In this document: piece by piece, positions 22,905 to 32,800 of the stretch | How positions within the stretch are numbered: the stretch's first letter is position 1 | Layout of the letters: the number at the start of each line of letters is the position of its first letter | Assembly (NCBI GenBank): GCA_014607495.2 | Contig: CP053153.1 | Span: 10,354,001-10,418,000, forward strand | Length of the DNA stretch: 64,000 nt | DNA from: Carposina sasakii | Taxonomy: Eukaryota > Arthropoda > Insecta > Lepidoptera > Carposinidae | Direction: 5' to 3' | The notes under the pieces: model-generated | What the model was told of the DNA's origin: nothing | The model's input: only the letters and a program-made list of their open reading frames with translations | The model's database searches: none | Translations under genes and position numbers: made by a program

Positions 22905-23185
22905 ATTAATATAATCCGTTAGGATATGGTTGATCGTTTTATCTTTAAACATTGTGCTGAGGGATTCAGCTTTGTTTGCCGAGATTTGGCTAGTGTATAG
23001 CTATTGGGATGAAGAATAACGTTACCAATATGTAATTTAGAAAAGAGATGGTAAAATTCGTCATCGTCGTCGTCGTCGGTGGCTTAGTGGTTATAGCGGC
23101 TGGCACGGTTTGCAGTGGTCGTGGGTTCGATTCCCACTCGGGTGAAGAATTTTTTCCATTTTCTTTAGTAATAATTTCACATTTC
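22905..23185 (+). mobile_element. tRNA-tailed retroposon, copy in the tandem array
   Basis: It runs from about CTTCATTAATATAATCCG through the body to GGTGGCTTAGTGGTTATAGC and GTGGGTTCGATTCCCACTCG, then GAATTTTTTCC and TTTAGTAATAATTT. It has the same layout as 5.24-5.88 kb but as a monomer on the plus strand. A short (CGT)n run lies just before the tRNA-like part. Confidence 0.75.
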
Positions 23186-23252
23186 CAATGTCAAAAATAT
23201 ATCCGATGTCAAAAATAATAAAAGTAGCAGCCATTTTGAACTTCTTAGTTAA

Positions 23253-23488
23253 GACATAGAGTGCTAATGTCATACTAACAATTACGATGCACCATTAGAC
23301 TTCGGTGCCTCACAATTCCAGTCCTTGACACTTAGATTGCATTACTATACGTTACAATACATTAGTAATGCAGTACATTACTATACATTACACTAATAGA
23401 ATCTAAGTGTCAAGGACTGAAATTGTGAGGCACCGAAAAGTCTTATGGTGCATTGAAACTGTTAGTATGACGTTAGCACTCTATGACA
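23253..23488. mobile_element. Long-palindrome (foldback) element
   Basis: Arms of about 90 bp are near-perfect inverted repeats: CATAGAGTGCTAATGTCATA on the left, GTTAGTATGACGTTAGCACT complementary on the right, and GGTGCCTCACAATT in both. They are separated by a TTAC/TACATTAC-rich spacer. It could fold into a large hairpin. It is inserted in the tandem array; target duplication not clear. Confidence 0.75.
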
Positions 23489-23935
23489 TCTTATTCCTCT
23501 ATGGTTAAGGGTCGGATTGCCTTCAATTTCGAAATCTGGGCTTCCTGGTAGTTCCCAAACACATTTCAGGTGTCAAAAATAGTAATAGTGGCCGCCATTT
23601 TGAACTTTTTAGTTAAGGGTCTGATTGCCTTCAATTTCAATATCAGGGGTTCTTGGCAGTTCCCAAACACATTTACGGCGTCAAAAATAGTAAAAATGGC
23701 CGCCAATTTGAACTTTTTAGTTCAAACACGATATTGAGGTTCGTTGCAGTTCCCAAAAATAGTAAAATAGTAAAAATGGCCGCCAATTTGAACTTTTTAG
23801 TTAAGGGTCGGCTTGCCTTCAATTTAGATACCTGAGGTTCCTTGCAGTTCCCAATCACATTTCCGATGTCAAAAATATTTAAAGTTGCTGCCATTTTGAT
23901 TTTTTTTGTTAAGAGGCGGATTTTTTGAGGGGAAC

Positions 23936-24435
23936 AGATATGTATTTGGGAACTGCAAAGAAAGTTAGATACCGATTCTGTATATTTCTTTTGAACAATA
24001 ACTGATTGAGTGATTTACTAATGGCATTTCAAAATGAATATACGCGCCGCTTTGCCGTTTTTTTTCTTTTAGCCTTTGTACAAATAAATTTAGTTATTTC
24101 GTAAACAGCGTACGTTTGTGTATGTTATGTTAAGTTTGTGAAATAGTTATTCCGATAGAAGCTAAGTTGGTAAATCAAATGTAAGTACTTATAAAGCTAC
24201 TTTTCATACAACCACTGAGTACGGTAATTGTACGGCCCCCTGATTACGTAAAATAGCGTAACGAGTGCTCGAAATCCTCCCACGCCACGCACATCGCCCC
24301 GCGCATACACACTCTCTCAATTACTTTTGGGGTACATAATACGGTAACACAATAATTCTGGCAACACAGTCTGGCAACACTGGGTGATAGCGATGATAAC
24401 GTCTATCTGTGTTTATCACAGTTTATCATAATAAG
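23936..24435. other. Intergenic, nothing recognised
   Basis: No ORF or recognised repeat. Confidence 0.5.
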
Positions 24436-24790
24436 GATTCGACAGGAAAAGCCAGAAGGGAGCGGGTTTAATTTTCTTGTGAAAATCAATTTTTTTTGTA
24501 AATGTTGTTTGTTAGGCTTGCATGTGTCTGTAAAGTGATGTTTTAATAATGCAGTAAGCCGAGTAAAACTTTAGCCGGAATACGATCTCTTTATGGGCCC
24601 ATGTAAGTTGTTTCTGCAATTATTTTTCATTTTGACTAACTTTACAATGGTTCTTGAGGATTTTCTCGACGTTTCCATTCATATCATCCATCATATGTTC
24701 AGAAATCATTTACTAAAGACAATGGCTGTATGGGCTTAGTTCCCCTTGCCTTTCCTTCGGGATAAACCTCAGAACAATAAACTAAACAAA
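24436..24790 (+). repeat. Family X copy 5
   Basis: From GGATTCGACAGGAAAAGCC to AAACAAAAAAAAA. It carries all family landmarks and lacks a stretch after TGATGTTTT. Confidence 0.75.
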
Positions 24791-24841
24791 AAAAAATCTA
24801 CTTAGTCTGTGCCTACAACAAATATCTAATTTAATAATCTC

Positions 24842-25292
24842 TCGGATTCGGCAGCTGAAAGGCAGGTGTAAGTTGTTTCTTGTGAAAATCAATTTTTTCA
24901 TTTAGATTTGTAACTATACATGTGTCTTGTAAAGTGATGTTTTCTGGTAGATCATCAGTATATATTATAAATTGATCATTTACTAAAGACAATGGTGTAT
25001 GGGAATCCCCTAGTGCCTTTCCTTCGTGGCATGGTTTAACAATCTTTTACGCAGGTAAGCTGAGTAAAACTTTAGCCGGATTACGATCTCTTCATGGGCG
25101 CATGTAAGTTGTTTCTGCAATAAATATTCATTTTGACTAACTTTACACTTGTTCTTGAGGATTTTCCCGACGTTTCCATTCATCATCATCATTATCATCC
25201 ATCATAAATTCAGAAATCATTTACTAAAGACAATGGCTGTATGGGCTTAGTTCCCCTTGCCTTTCCTTCGGGATAAACTAAAAAAAAAAAAA
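24842..25292 (+). repeat. Family X copy 6, upstream of PEX2
   Basis: The 5' end GGATTCGGCAGC is at about 24,845 and the poly(A) end at about 25,280-25,292, only about 67 bp before the PEX2 ATG. In the middle (24,968-25,035) a copy of the family's own 3' end (CATTTACTAAAGACAATGG) is inserted or mis-joined. Confidence 0.7.
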
Positions 25293-25358
25293 ATTAATAT
25301 TCTAATCTCTCGTTAGAGAGTAGTATATTCTTTGTTAATAATTAATATTAATACGATC

Positions 25359-27732
25359 ATGGTTTTGTCATATATTCCCCGTGTGACACAGGTTAGATTA
25401 CAGACCATGCGTTAGCATCTCTACTTAGTTTGTGCTACAGACTTTCCAACCTTCCTATCACGTTAATCTTAAATTATCGTGTTTAAATTATGTGCCTCAA
25501 GTGTAGCATAAACCTCTCCTAGCACTGACTGCTTATCACCAAAACGTTTAACCACCAGAGGCTTATACACCTAAACCAGTGTATATTTGAACGTATAAGA
25601 ACAGTTCATATGAGTGCATATGGGTTATACAGGTTATGCATTATGGGTTAAACTTACATTAATATCTCTTACAGCTAGATGCAGTTCAACTTGATACTCA
25701 ATTAGAAGAACTGTTTAAGCAATTACTTTTTGAAGCATTAAAATATCTAGAGGCAAGTAAGAACTGGATATTCAGATAATAAATTATTATTATTATACAT
25801 ATATGAAAACAGGCAGGCAGTTGAGGCAACCGATTTTGCCTGTATCTGAATGCTCTCTCAGGTTTTTCTACGTTCTTTAATGTGTTTGTCTAGTTTGTTT
25901 TTGAAATTATTGACACTTGGTGCCGAAATCACTTCTGGTAGTTTGTTCCAAGGGTTCACCACCCTGTTGGTAATAAAGTTTTTGTGGGGATTGCTTTGTA
26001 AGATGCCTGTGCATACATTTTAAATTATGACCTCATAGGTTTGCATTTTTATTCCCCTCAAACATTTAATGAAAATCTTGTAAGTCAAATCTCTGTGTTA
26101 GAATTTTGTATGTTTCAATAAGATCACCACCACCCTATGTTAACAATTTTGAACATACATAAGTATGTAGCTTTTATCTTTTTGAAACTTGAACCAAATA
26201 AAAGTGAAAATGTTTTTTTAGCCAGGTACTCTTCAGCCCATTTTACCTGAGTTGGAATTGTTGATAAGGTCATGGATATTCGGTGCGTCCATAGTACAAA
26301 ATAAGGCAACTTTTGGTCAACAAATGCTGTTAATGAAATACAAAAGTGATAACTTTTCAAGAAGTAAGCTGTGCTGGTATTATGGCTACACAATTGGATT
26401 GAAATATTTGAAAGAGAGAGCTTTTTACAGTTGGACCAGTAAAGCTAGGGTACAGAATGCAGTAAATAAACTGGAAAAATTTCAAGCTTTTGGAGATATT
26501 TTAAATTTCCTCAGATTCATACAAAGTGGAAAGTATCCAGTTGTTATAGATTTCATTCTTGGATTGGAACTAAAAGCAGACAAGTTGACACGGGAGGATT
26601 TAACTGATTTGTCGTGGACCAGAGAAATATTGTGGCATAATTTTATAGTAAGTTTATTTTAAATCAAGTTTAGTGTTAATAAAAAATGCAGAAAAAGATT
26701 TCACATGATTAATTTTTCCTAAAAGACTGCCACAAGATGCTGGGAGGCGGGTTGGTGACCACAGTTTTTATTTTGGACTATGTTGTCAACACGGGAGGCA
26801 CTGCTGCCCACCTCCCAGAAACCCTTAATCGCCTCGTATGATACCCACGGGCAGACATGGGGTGGTATGAATTCAACTCTGCTGGCACCACGCTGTGTAG
26901 TAGTAGACATAGAATAACTATTTATAAGAGCCATATCTTTCAGGTATTGATTACTACAGCGATATCGTTGGTAAACTTATTTGGATTAAATAAAAGGTTG
27001 CCACATATATTGAAATATGTGTGGTGGAGGAAACCACCTCAGAGCTCCGTGAACGCTGCTCCAGCCACTATGACTGTAAACACAGTGTGTGCTCTCTGCT
27101 CAAATAATCCTATACTTCCTCACACTATGGGCTGCCAGCACATTTTTTGTTACTACTGTTTAATGGTATGTATCCATTGGTCTGACCAGTCTTACTTGTA
27201 GCACCTAACATCTGATTCTACCAATTGTATATGTCTAGTTAACCAGGTGGATTAATGAATTATTATTGAAAATATCTTCTTTCAGCTTATTGCAGTCCAC
27301 TGTTGGACGTAGGCCTCCCCCAGGGTACGCCACAAGGCTACTGCCACAGGGGGGATTTACCCATAGTCACCACGCTGGGCAGGCGGGTTGGTGACCGCAG
27401 TGTGATTTTCGGACTATGTTGTCAGTACGGGAGGTGCTGCTGCCCACCTCCCGGAAACCCTTAATCGCCTCGTATGATACCCACGGGCAGGCAGCATACA
27501 TCATAAAAATTCAATGTCTCCTATTGTTAAATGTTTATCAAACCCAATAAGAATTTTGTTATTCGAACTGGTAGCTCCTCAGATCAGTGTGTTTAACCAA
27601 GTAATCTCTTCAGGGTTGTAATATTAGTATTTATTTTATTTTCAGTCAAGTAAAACGGCAGATGAAGATTTCCTTTGTCCAAAATGCTATTTTGGTGGGA
27701 AACAAATTTGCCGATATGTTGTGGTTAAGTGA
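25359..27732 (+). CDS. PEX2: PEX2, peroxisome biogenesis factor 2 (RING E3), 5 exons, 281 aa
   Basis: Exons: 25359-25391, 25675-25752, 26222-26647, 26944-27165 and 27646-27732, all in phase 0. The N-terminus (IPRVTQLDAVQLDTQLEELF) and body match PEX2. The C-terminus holds a C3HC4 RING (C228, C231, C243, H245, C248, C251, C264, C267; motif CALC then GCQHIFCYYC then CPKC). PEX2 is a peroxisomal membrane ubiquitin ligase, with PEX10 and PEX12, that recycles the import receptor PEX5 (family knowledge). It is slightly shorter than human PEX2 (305 aa). Intron 2 begins with GC (GAG|GCAAGT) and not GT: a GC-AG intron, required by frame and homology. Introns 2-4 hold retroelement fragments. Confidence 0.92.
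25795..26100 (-). mobile_element. LINE fragment (ORF2 C-terminus) in PEX2 intron 2
   Basis: The reverse complement reads VVNPWNKLPEV, then SVNNFKNKLDKH and a stop, the usual C-terminal end of a non-LTR reverse transcriptase. It is 5'-truncated and antisense to PEX2. Confidence 0.7.
26735..26890 (-). repeat. Family Y fragment in PEX2 intron 3
   Basis: It contains GGGAGGCACTGCTGCCCACC and CCCACGGGCAG blocks and ends about 55 bp before exon 4. Confidence 0.6.
27283..27495 (-). repeat. Family Y copy in PEX2 intron 4
   Basis: This is a longer copy from TTGCAGTCCACTGTTGGACG to CCCACGGGCAGGCAG, in the same orientation as the one in intron 3. Confidence 0.65.
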
Positions 27733-28496
27733 AGGAAAGGGAGAAAAAAAATATGGTGGCTGTGAAAGAAAATATATTTAGGTGATATGTTTTTATTTAT
27801 ATTACGAAAGATTGTTGACTATTCTAAGAAAATATACCTTTTATACATAAGTACATATATAAATTTTATTTAGAGATAATATCAGACTCATTATTTTAGA
27901 TATGTTTTTAGTAAAGGGTAATGAGCAATAGGCTTACTAATTAACTTATTGTAATGATAAGTTAAGACATTTTGAGCATTCCCCTTTAAAAGTTTTCACT
28001 TGTAATTGGTTACTAAAAATATTATTTTATTATACCTACATATGTCAGCCGGCCTCCCTCAAGTGGCATAGTATTATTTTGATATAAGGATATAAGCCAA
28101 TGAATAGCTGCCAGGATAGCTGCTGTTTCTTTAGCTTATGTAAAAAAATAAAAAATAGGATATTGGCACATGTAGCACTTGCTTACTTGCTTTTGTTAGT
28201 AAATATAATTTACTCCTGCCTGTTACACTTCCCTACCAAAGATTATGAAACATCAACATATGGTTAGTCTTATCTTTTTGAATTTTAGCAATGTTTCATA
28301 ATCTTGTTAAGATCTTAAATCTATTTCACAGACTACAAAAATTGTACTTAATAAATGTCTGCTTTTGTTTAAAGACAGCCAATTTTTTTAACACAAACAT
28401 TTATTTTACCTGTGACTAACCAACCATACATTCATAGAGGCATGTACTGAATGAATACACAGTGTATTACACACGTTTATATCTCACTAATATAAA
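27733..28496. other. PEX2 3' flank, nothing else recognised
   Basis: AT-rich. No ORF and no clear repeat. Confidence 0.5.
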
Positions 28497-29084
28497 GCCG
28501 GGTATCCACTAGAGCAGTGGTTCCCAAAGTGGTCCAGGTGGACCCCCAGGGGTCCACAGGAGACTCGGTGGGGGTCTACATTAATGTGAAAAAATTGAGG
28601 TTCACAATTAATTTGTATATGGTGTAGGCCTGTAGGGGGTCTACCAGAGCCAGTTAACTTTTAAAAGGGGTCTATGAGTAAAAAAAGTTTGGGAACCTCT
28701 GCACTAGAGGCAAACTCGGGTGGAGCAACCTCGCCTTGAAGCAAACAGCTTCAAACTGAGATGAGGCTAGTCGCCTCAGTTTGATCCGATGGCAGTAGCC
28801 AAAATGCGATGGCACCAAACTTACTTATAATTTTATCACTTTTAAAGCAGATTCGTTGTTCATTGCGATCCGAGGCGACACGCCCGTCTTCATCAAATGC
28901 ACGGCTCGCATTGAGGCTCCTTTGAGCACAGCAAAAAAAAACCGACCAAATTATGGCTCGGCTCGCGGCAACGAATTTGCCACGTGTCGCGTCGTGCCTC
29001 AGGTTGAGGCAGAGCGTCTCCACTTGCGCGGCCTCGGAGCGAGGCAGCCGCTCGACCCGAGGCTGCCTCTAGTAGATTGGAGCC
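28497..29084. mobile_element. Foldback element with related ends
   Basis: The left end (GCCGGGTATCCACTAGAGGC once the nested MITE is removed) and right end (reverse complement GGCTCCAATCTACTAGAGGC) are imperfect terminal inverted repeats that continue into CTCGGGT. The GC-rich interior has only incidental frames (for example 28,856-29,143). Superfamily not assigned. Confidence 0.6.
28515..28701. mobile_element. hAT-type MITE, 187 bp, 8-bp target duplication
   Basis: The ends are CAGTGGTTCCCAAA and TTTGGGAACCTCTG, typical of hAT terminal repeats. A perfect 8-bp duplication CACTAGAG flanks it (28,507-28,514 and 28,702-28,709). It is inserted inside the terminal repeat of the foldback element. 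No transposase. Confidence 0.9.
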
Positions 29085-29808
29085 TTAATAATACGATAAT
29101 TTGTGTCGATATGGGATGCGAGATCTGCGTTCACTATCCCTAGCATAGCCTGGAGAGTTTCTATCATGAAGAAGGTATAAAAGAGGAGGTGGGACTATGA
29201 AGTGAGTCGTGTGGCAATCGTAAGGTCATGAAGTCATGATAAGGGCGGAGCTTCAGCGCCAGTGTAACGCAGTAGCTGTAACCACACGCTTGTGCTCCGA
29301 AATGTAACCGTATTAAAATTACAAACGATTTTATCAGGGTACTTTTTTACTAAAACATAATATACAATTGCCATCTAGCGATGAGTAATTGCACTAGTAA
29401 AACAATCTTGAACCATATTGATAATGAGCAATTAGTTTGACTAGTCACTACAAGGTGGCTTCTATGTAAATGGGCAGGGCTATAGTGTTCAATGCTCCCC
29501 TCGTCCCATACTTCACCCCCGCTCCGCCGCACACAATTTTTTTATGAAAATATACTTAGCCGCTACTCCTCTTTTATTTATTCTCCATGGTTTCTATGAA
29601 CTATAACACTTGTGGAAGTCTATTGATTTTTGATGGAACAAAATATTATGGACACCTTATACATACAGTGTATCTAAACGTGAATATTTGTCCTCGGTAG
29701 TTTTAAGTCGGGACGCTCCGTGTAGCGCTTCAAATTGGCATAATCATATGGCTGTCAAAAGTATGGAAAAGTCAGTCCAGGGTAGTTAAACAATATCAAC
29801 GCCTACAT
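29085..29808. other. Intergenic; 3' region of the RR-2 gene
   Basis: A minus-strand AATAAA lies at about 29,573-29,583, about 230 bp after the stop of the next gene. Nothing else is recognised. Confidence 0.5.
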
Positions 29809-32800
29809 TCAGTGGTTTTCCTTGCTGTTGCGGACATCGGCGTGGAATCCTGTATCCCAGTCGGCTACGTAGTTCACCGTTCGCACCGAACCGTCGGGCT
29901 CCACCAATGAATATTGACCTGTAGAAGTGATACAAGATCAGCATTTTACATTAGTAACAACTATCTACCCTCGGGACATTAATTAGGTATTTCTGATGTT
30001 CTTTTTCTACATAGAGTGGAGTGACTTACAAGAGGTGGTTACAGCTACGTTAAAATGTAAGAGTGGTTCAACTTTTTCTTTTGTAGGTACCTACCACGCT
30101 TAGTCATTACCTTTTATGGCGGGTCACAAAATTTCTTTTCAGCCATGGCGAAATGTTGAAAATAGAAGTCGCAACAAATCAGTTAACGCAGCAGACGCCC
30201 TAATGTGCATATGTACAGCCACCTTTAACGAAGGGGCGCCAAAAAAATGCTGTTAAAGAAAATGAGAAGCCAGCGTGAAAAAATCCTGCTACGCGCGTCA
30301 AATCAGTTAACGCAGCAGACGCCCTAATGTGCATACCTATGTATAGAGTCGGCACAATGAGCACGTAAATAGAGACTCAGTTTGAATGACACAAACCTTT
30401 GACGACCTCGCCGTCTCGTTCTTCCTTCTGCTGCTTGATGTCTCCCGTGGTGGGATCGTTGACGCCGTACTCGTATGCGTAGCGAGGGTGAGGGTCCTGA
30501 AAGAAATGTTATAAATTACAATGATTTTCAACTAGTTTTGTAGCCCTTTGATGAGTAACCACATTTAAAGTTAATGTTTAGTCAGGGGTAATTTTAAAGA
30601 AAAATTCCCTCACGGTGATATTCTATATTCTACGTAGCGTACCTATTTCCCAATTAGGTACGCAATATATCTAGGTAAGTACCTAAGTATTGCACCGTAG
30701 GTATGTGAAAAGCACCTTAGTAGAGAGATAATAAAGTGTGATTAAAGTTTCGTAAGAGACCTTTATTCGCATTTGTCCGATTGATAAATCCGTAATGTAA
30801 TAAGTAGGTAAAGGAGAGATTGTTCTAAGATTTTAGTCCCGTTTCAGGGTATTTTTGCCAATATGATAAGAAAGTCGTAGTGTCAAACCATAAGATACCT
30901 AGTATGCCTGATACCTACATATGTATATGCGCCCTATACGCTGGCGACTTAGAAGGGTACCTTAAAGTTCAAACAAAAGGCTTAGATACTAAAATTCAAT
31001 TATTTCGAATTCAAATCTAGGGTACAATTGCCTAATTTGAAAATACTATTAGCTGGATACGGTAAATAGGACTTGGCTCATAGAAAGTCAGGCTAGTTTA
31101 GTTTGTAACTAGACTGACCGGTTGGCTAAGGTGTGTGTGACCTTGCTTTCTGGGCTATAGGTCTAGCATTCGATGCTCGCTCAGCAAGAATATTTGAAAA
31201 TTTTGGCTGTATTAATTGTTGTCAAATACATAGTAGCTACTAGCGGACCCAGTGGTGGCAATACGTATTTAGCATTTAAAATAAGTATAGGTTACCTACC
31301 TATATACCCTAGTTACCTATATCTAAAAAAGTTTGTGGAAATGTGTGTTTATTATGTTTGTTACTGTTTCACGCAAAAACTACTAAATACATTTTGATAA
31401 AGTTTGGTAGTTACTAAAGACTTGTTTACACATTGCGAAGGTGTTGGTATACTCGTACTTACCTAGATAGGACCATGTGTGAAGTTCGCTGATAAGTTAA
31501 AAGATAACGTTCATTTTATTTCACACTTCATACTTGCACTTTAAATCTGTACTTAACATTGTGTAAACAAGGCTTTATAGCTAGGCTAGTTCACAAGTTT
31601 AAAGCCGCGGATGTCCGCTATAATAATAAATATAAGCTAGTTAAGATAATATATAAATACCTATAGCTGAAATGTAATTTTCAAATTATATATTTTTGTG
31701 GTTAAAAATAAGTTTTGAATTTTATTACTTAACATTTAGCCCTGACCTAAATATCGTTCTTTGGTGGATTGTAGTACATTATATGAGGAAGGACCGGTTT
31801 TAAACAAAATGTATAACTAGTGCAGTTAGATGTCGTAATTGGTACATAAACGACAATTTCTCACATTCGAGTGACAAATTGATCGAGTTCTCGAACCTGT
31901 AGTAGAGCAAATCGGACCTTACGTCACCATTTTTTAAAATAAATTAGCCTATTCCTTGCGACTTCCTCCTAATGTACTATAGGTACTTACTAAAAAAAAA
32001 CTAAAACCAAACTGTTTGATATATCACGGTATAAAAACAAACATAATCATTACTGATAGCAGTTAGGGCCGAAACACAAAACCGCGTTGCGGCGCGGCGC
32101 TGCAACACGACGCGAATTCTAGCGTTGTGACGCCATACTTGGTGACAATGATTCACTAAATCTAAAAAACTTTTAATTTAAAGAAAATGTTGGAAACCGA
32201 AGGATGGCCTTAATGTATATCAAAGAATATACTTGCTCTCTAACGAGAGATGTATACAGGGTGTTTGTGACAGCCAGGCAAATATTTATATGGTGACTTC
32301 AGACCATGATTCTGAGATGAAAACCAGTGAAAATTTTCAAGGGAAAATTCCGAAATTTTCCGACTTTTTTTTCATTTTCTCAGAAAAAAATAGTGTGGTT
32401 CGTTTAAGTAGGCATTAAATAATGACTTAAAAACAAAATTTTAACCTATGGATGATTTAAAAAAAAATTGCTCTCAAAAAAGTTCAAAAGACTGATCAAC
32501 CCCAAAGGAGAGTCACAAGTGATCCAAAAAACAGCAATGTATCACACAATAACCAATAAGCCCATTTAACTAGTCACAGGATCGCCCGATACAGCTTGCG
32601 CGGAAAGCAAACATTGCGTATAATCAAATCAAATATTAATTTCCTGCGAGTAATAACACTGTCGTATGACTCAAAACAATGGTACTTGTTCAGTATCTCA
32701 GTATTTGCCTGGCTGTCACACACACCCTGTATGTAAGATATTTCATTTTGATGTTCAATTCAAAGAGATATTAATATATCGACATCAACGTCAGACATTT

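Larger units (their letters stand above)
22675..23935 (+). repeat. Tandem array of ~110-bp units with CCGCCATTTTG-type core
   Basis: At least seven units share a core related to GGCCGCCATTTTGAAC and TTTTTAGTTAAG, then a GGATTGC-TTC block and a TTCCTTGCAGTT-type block. Cores are at about 22,707, 22,815, 23,225, 23,589, 23,696, 23,777 and 23,885. The core resembles the YY1/Pleiohomeotic site (AAnATGGCGGC on the other strand). Several units are imperfect, and two other elements are inserted in the array. Confidence 0.75.

Noticed and set aside
28856..29143. Open frames in the GC-rich stretch
   Set aside because: They lie across the foldback element and its flank, on both strands, with no recognisable protein.
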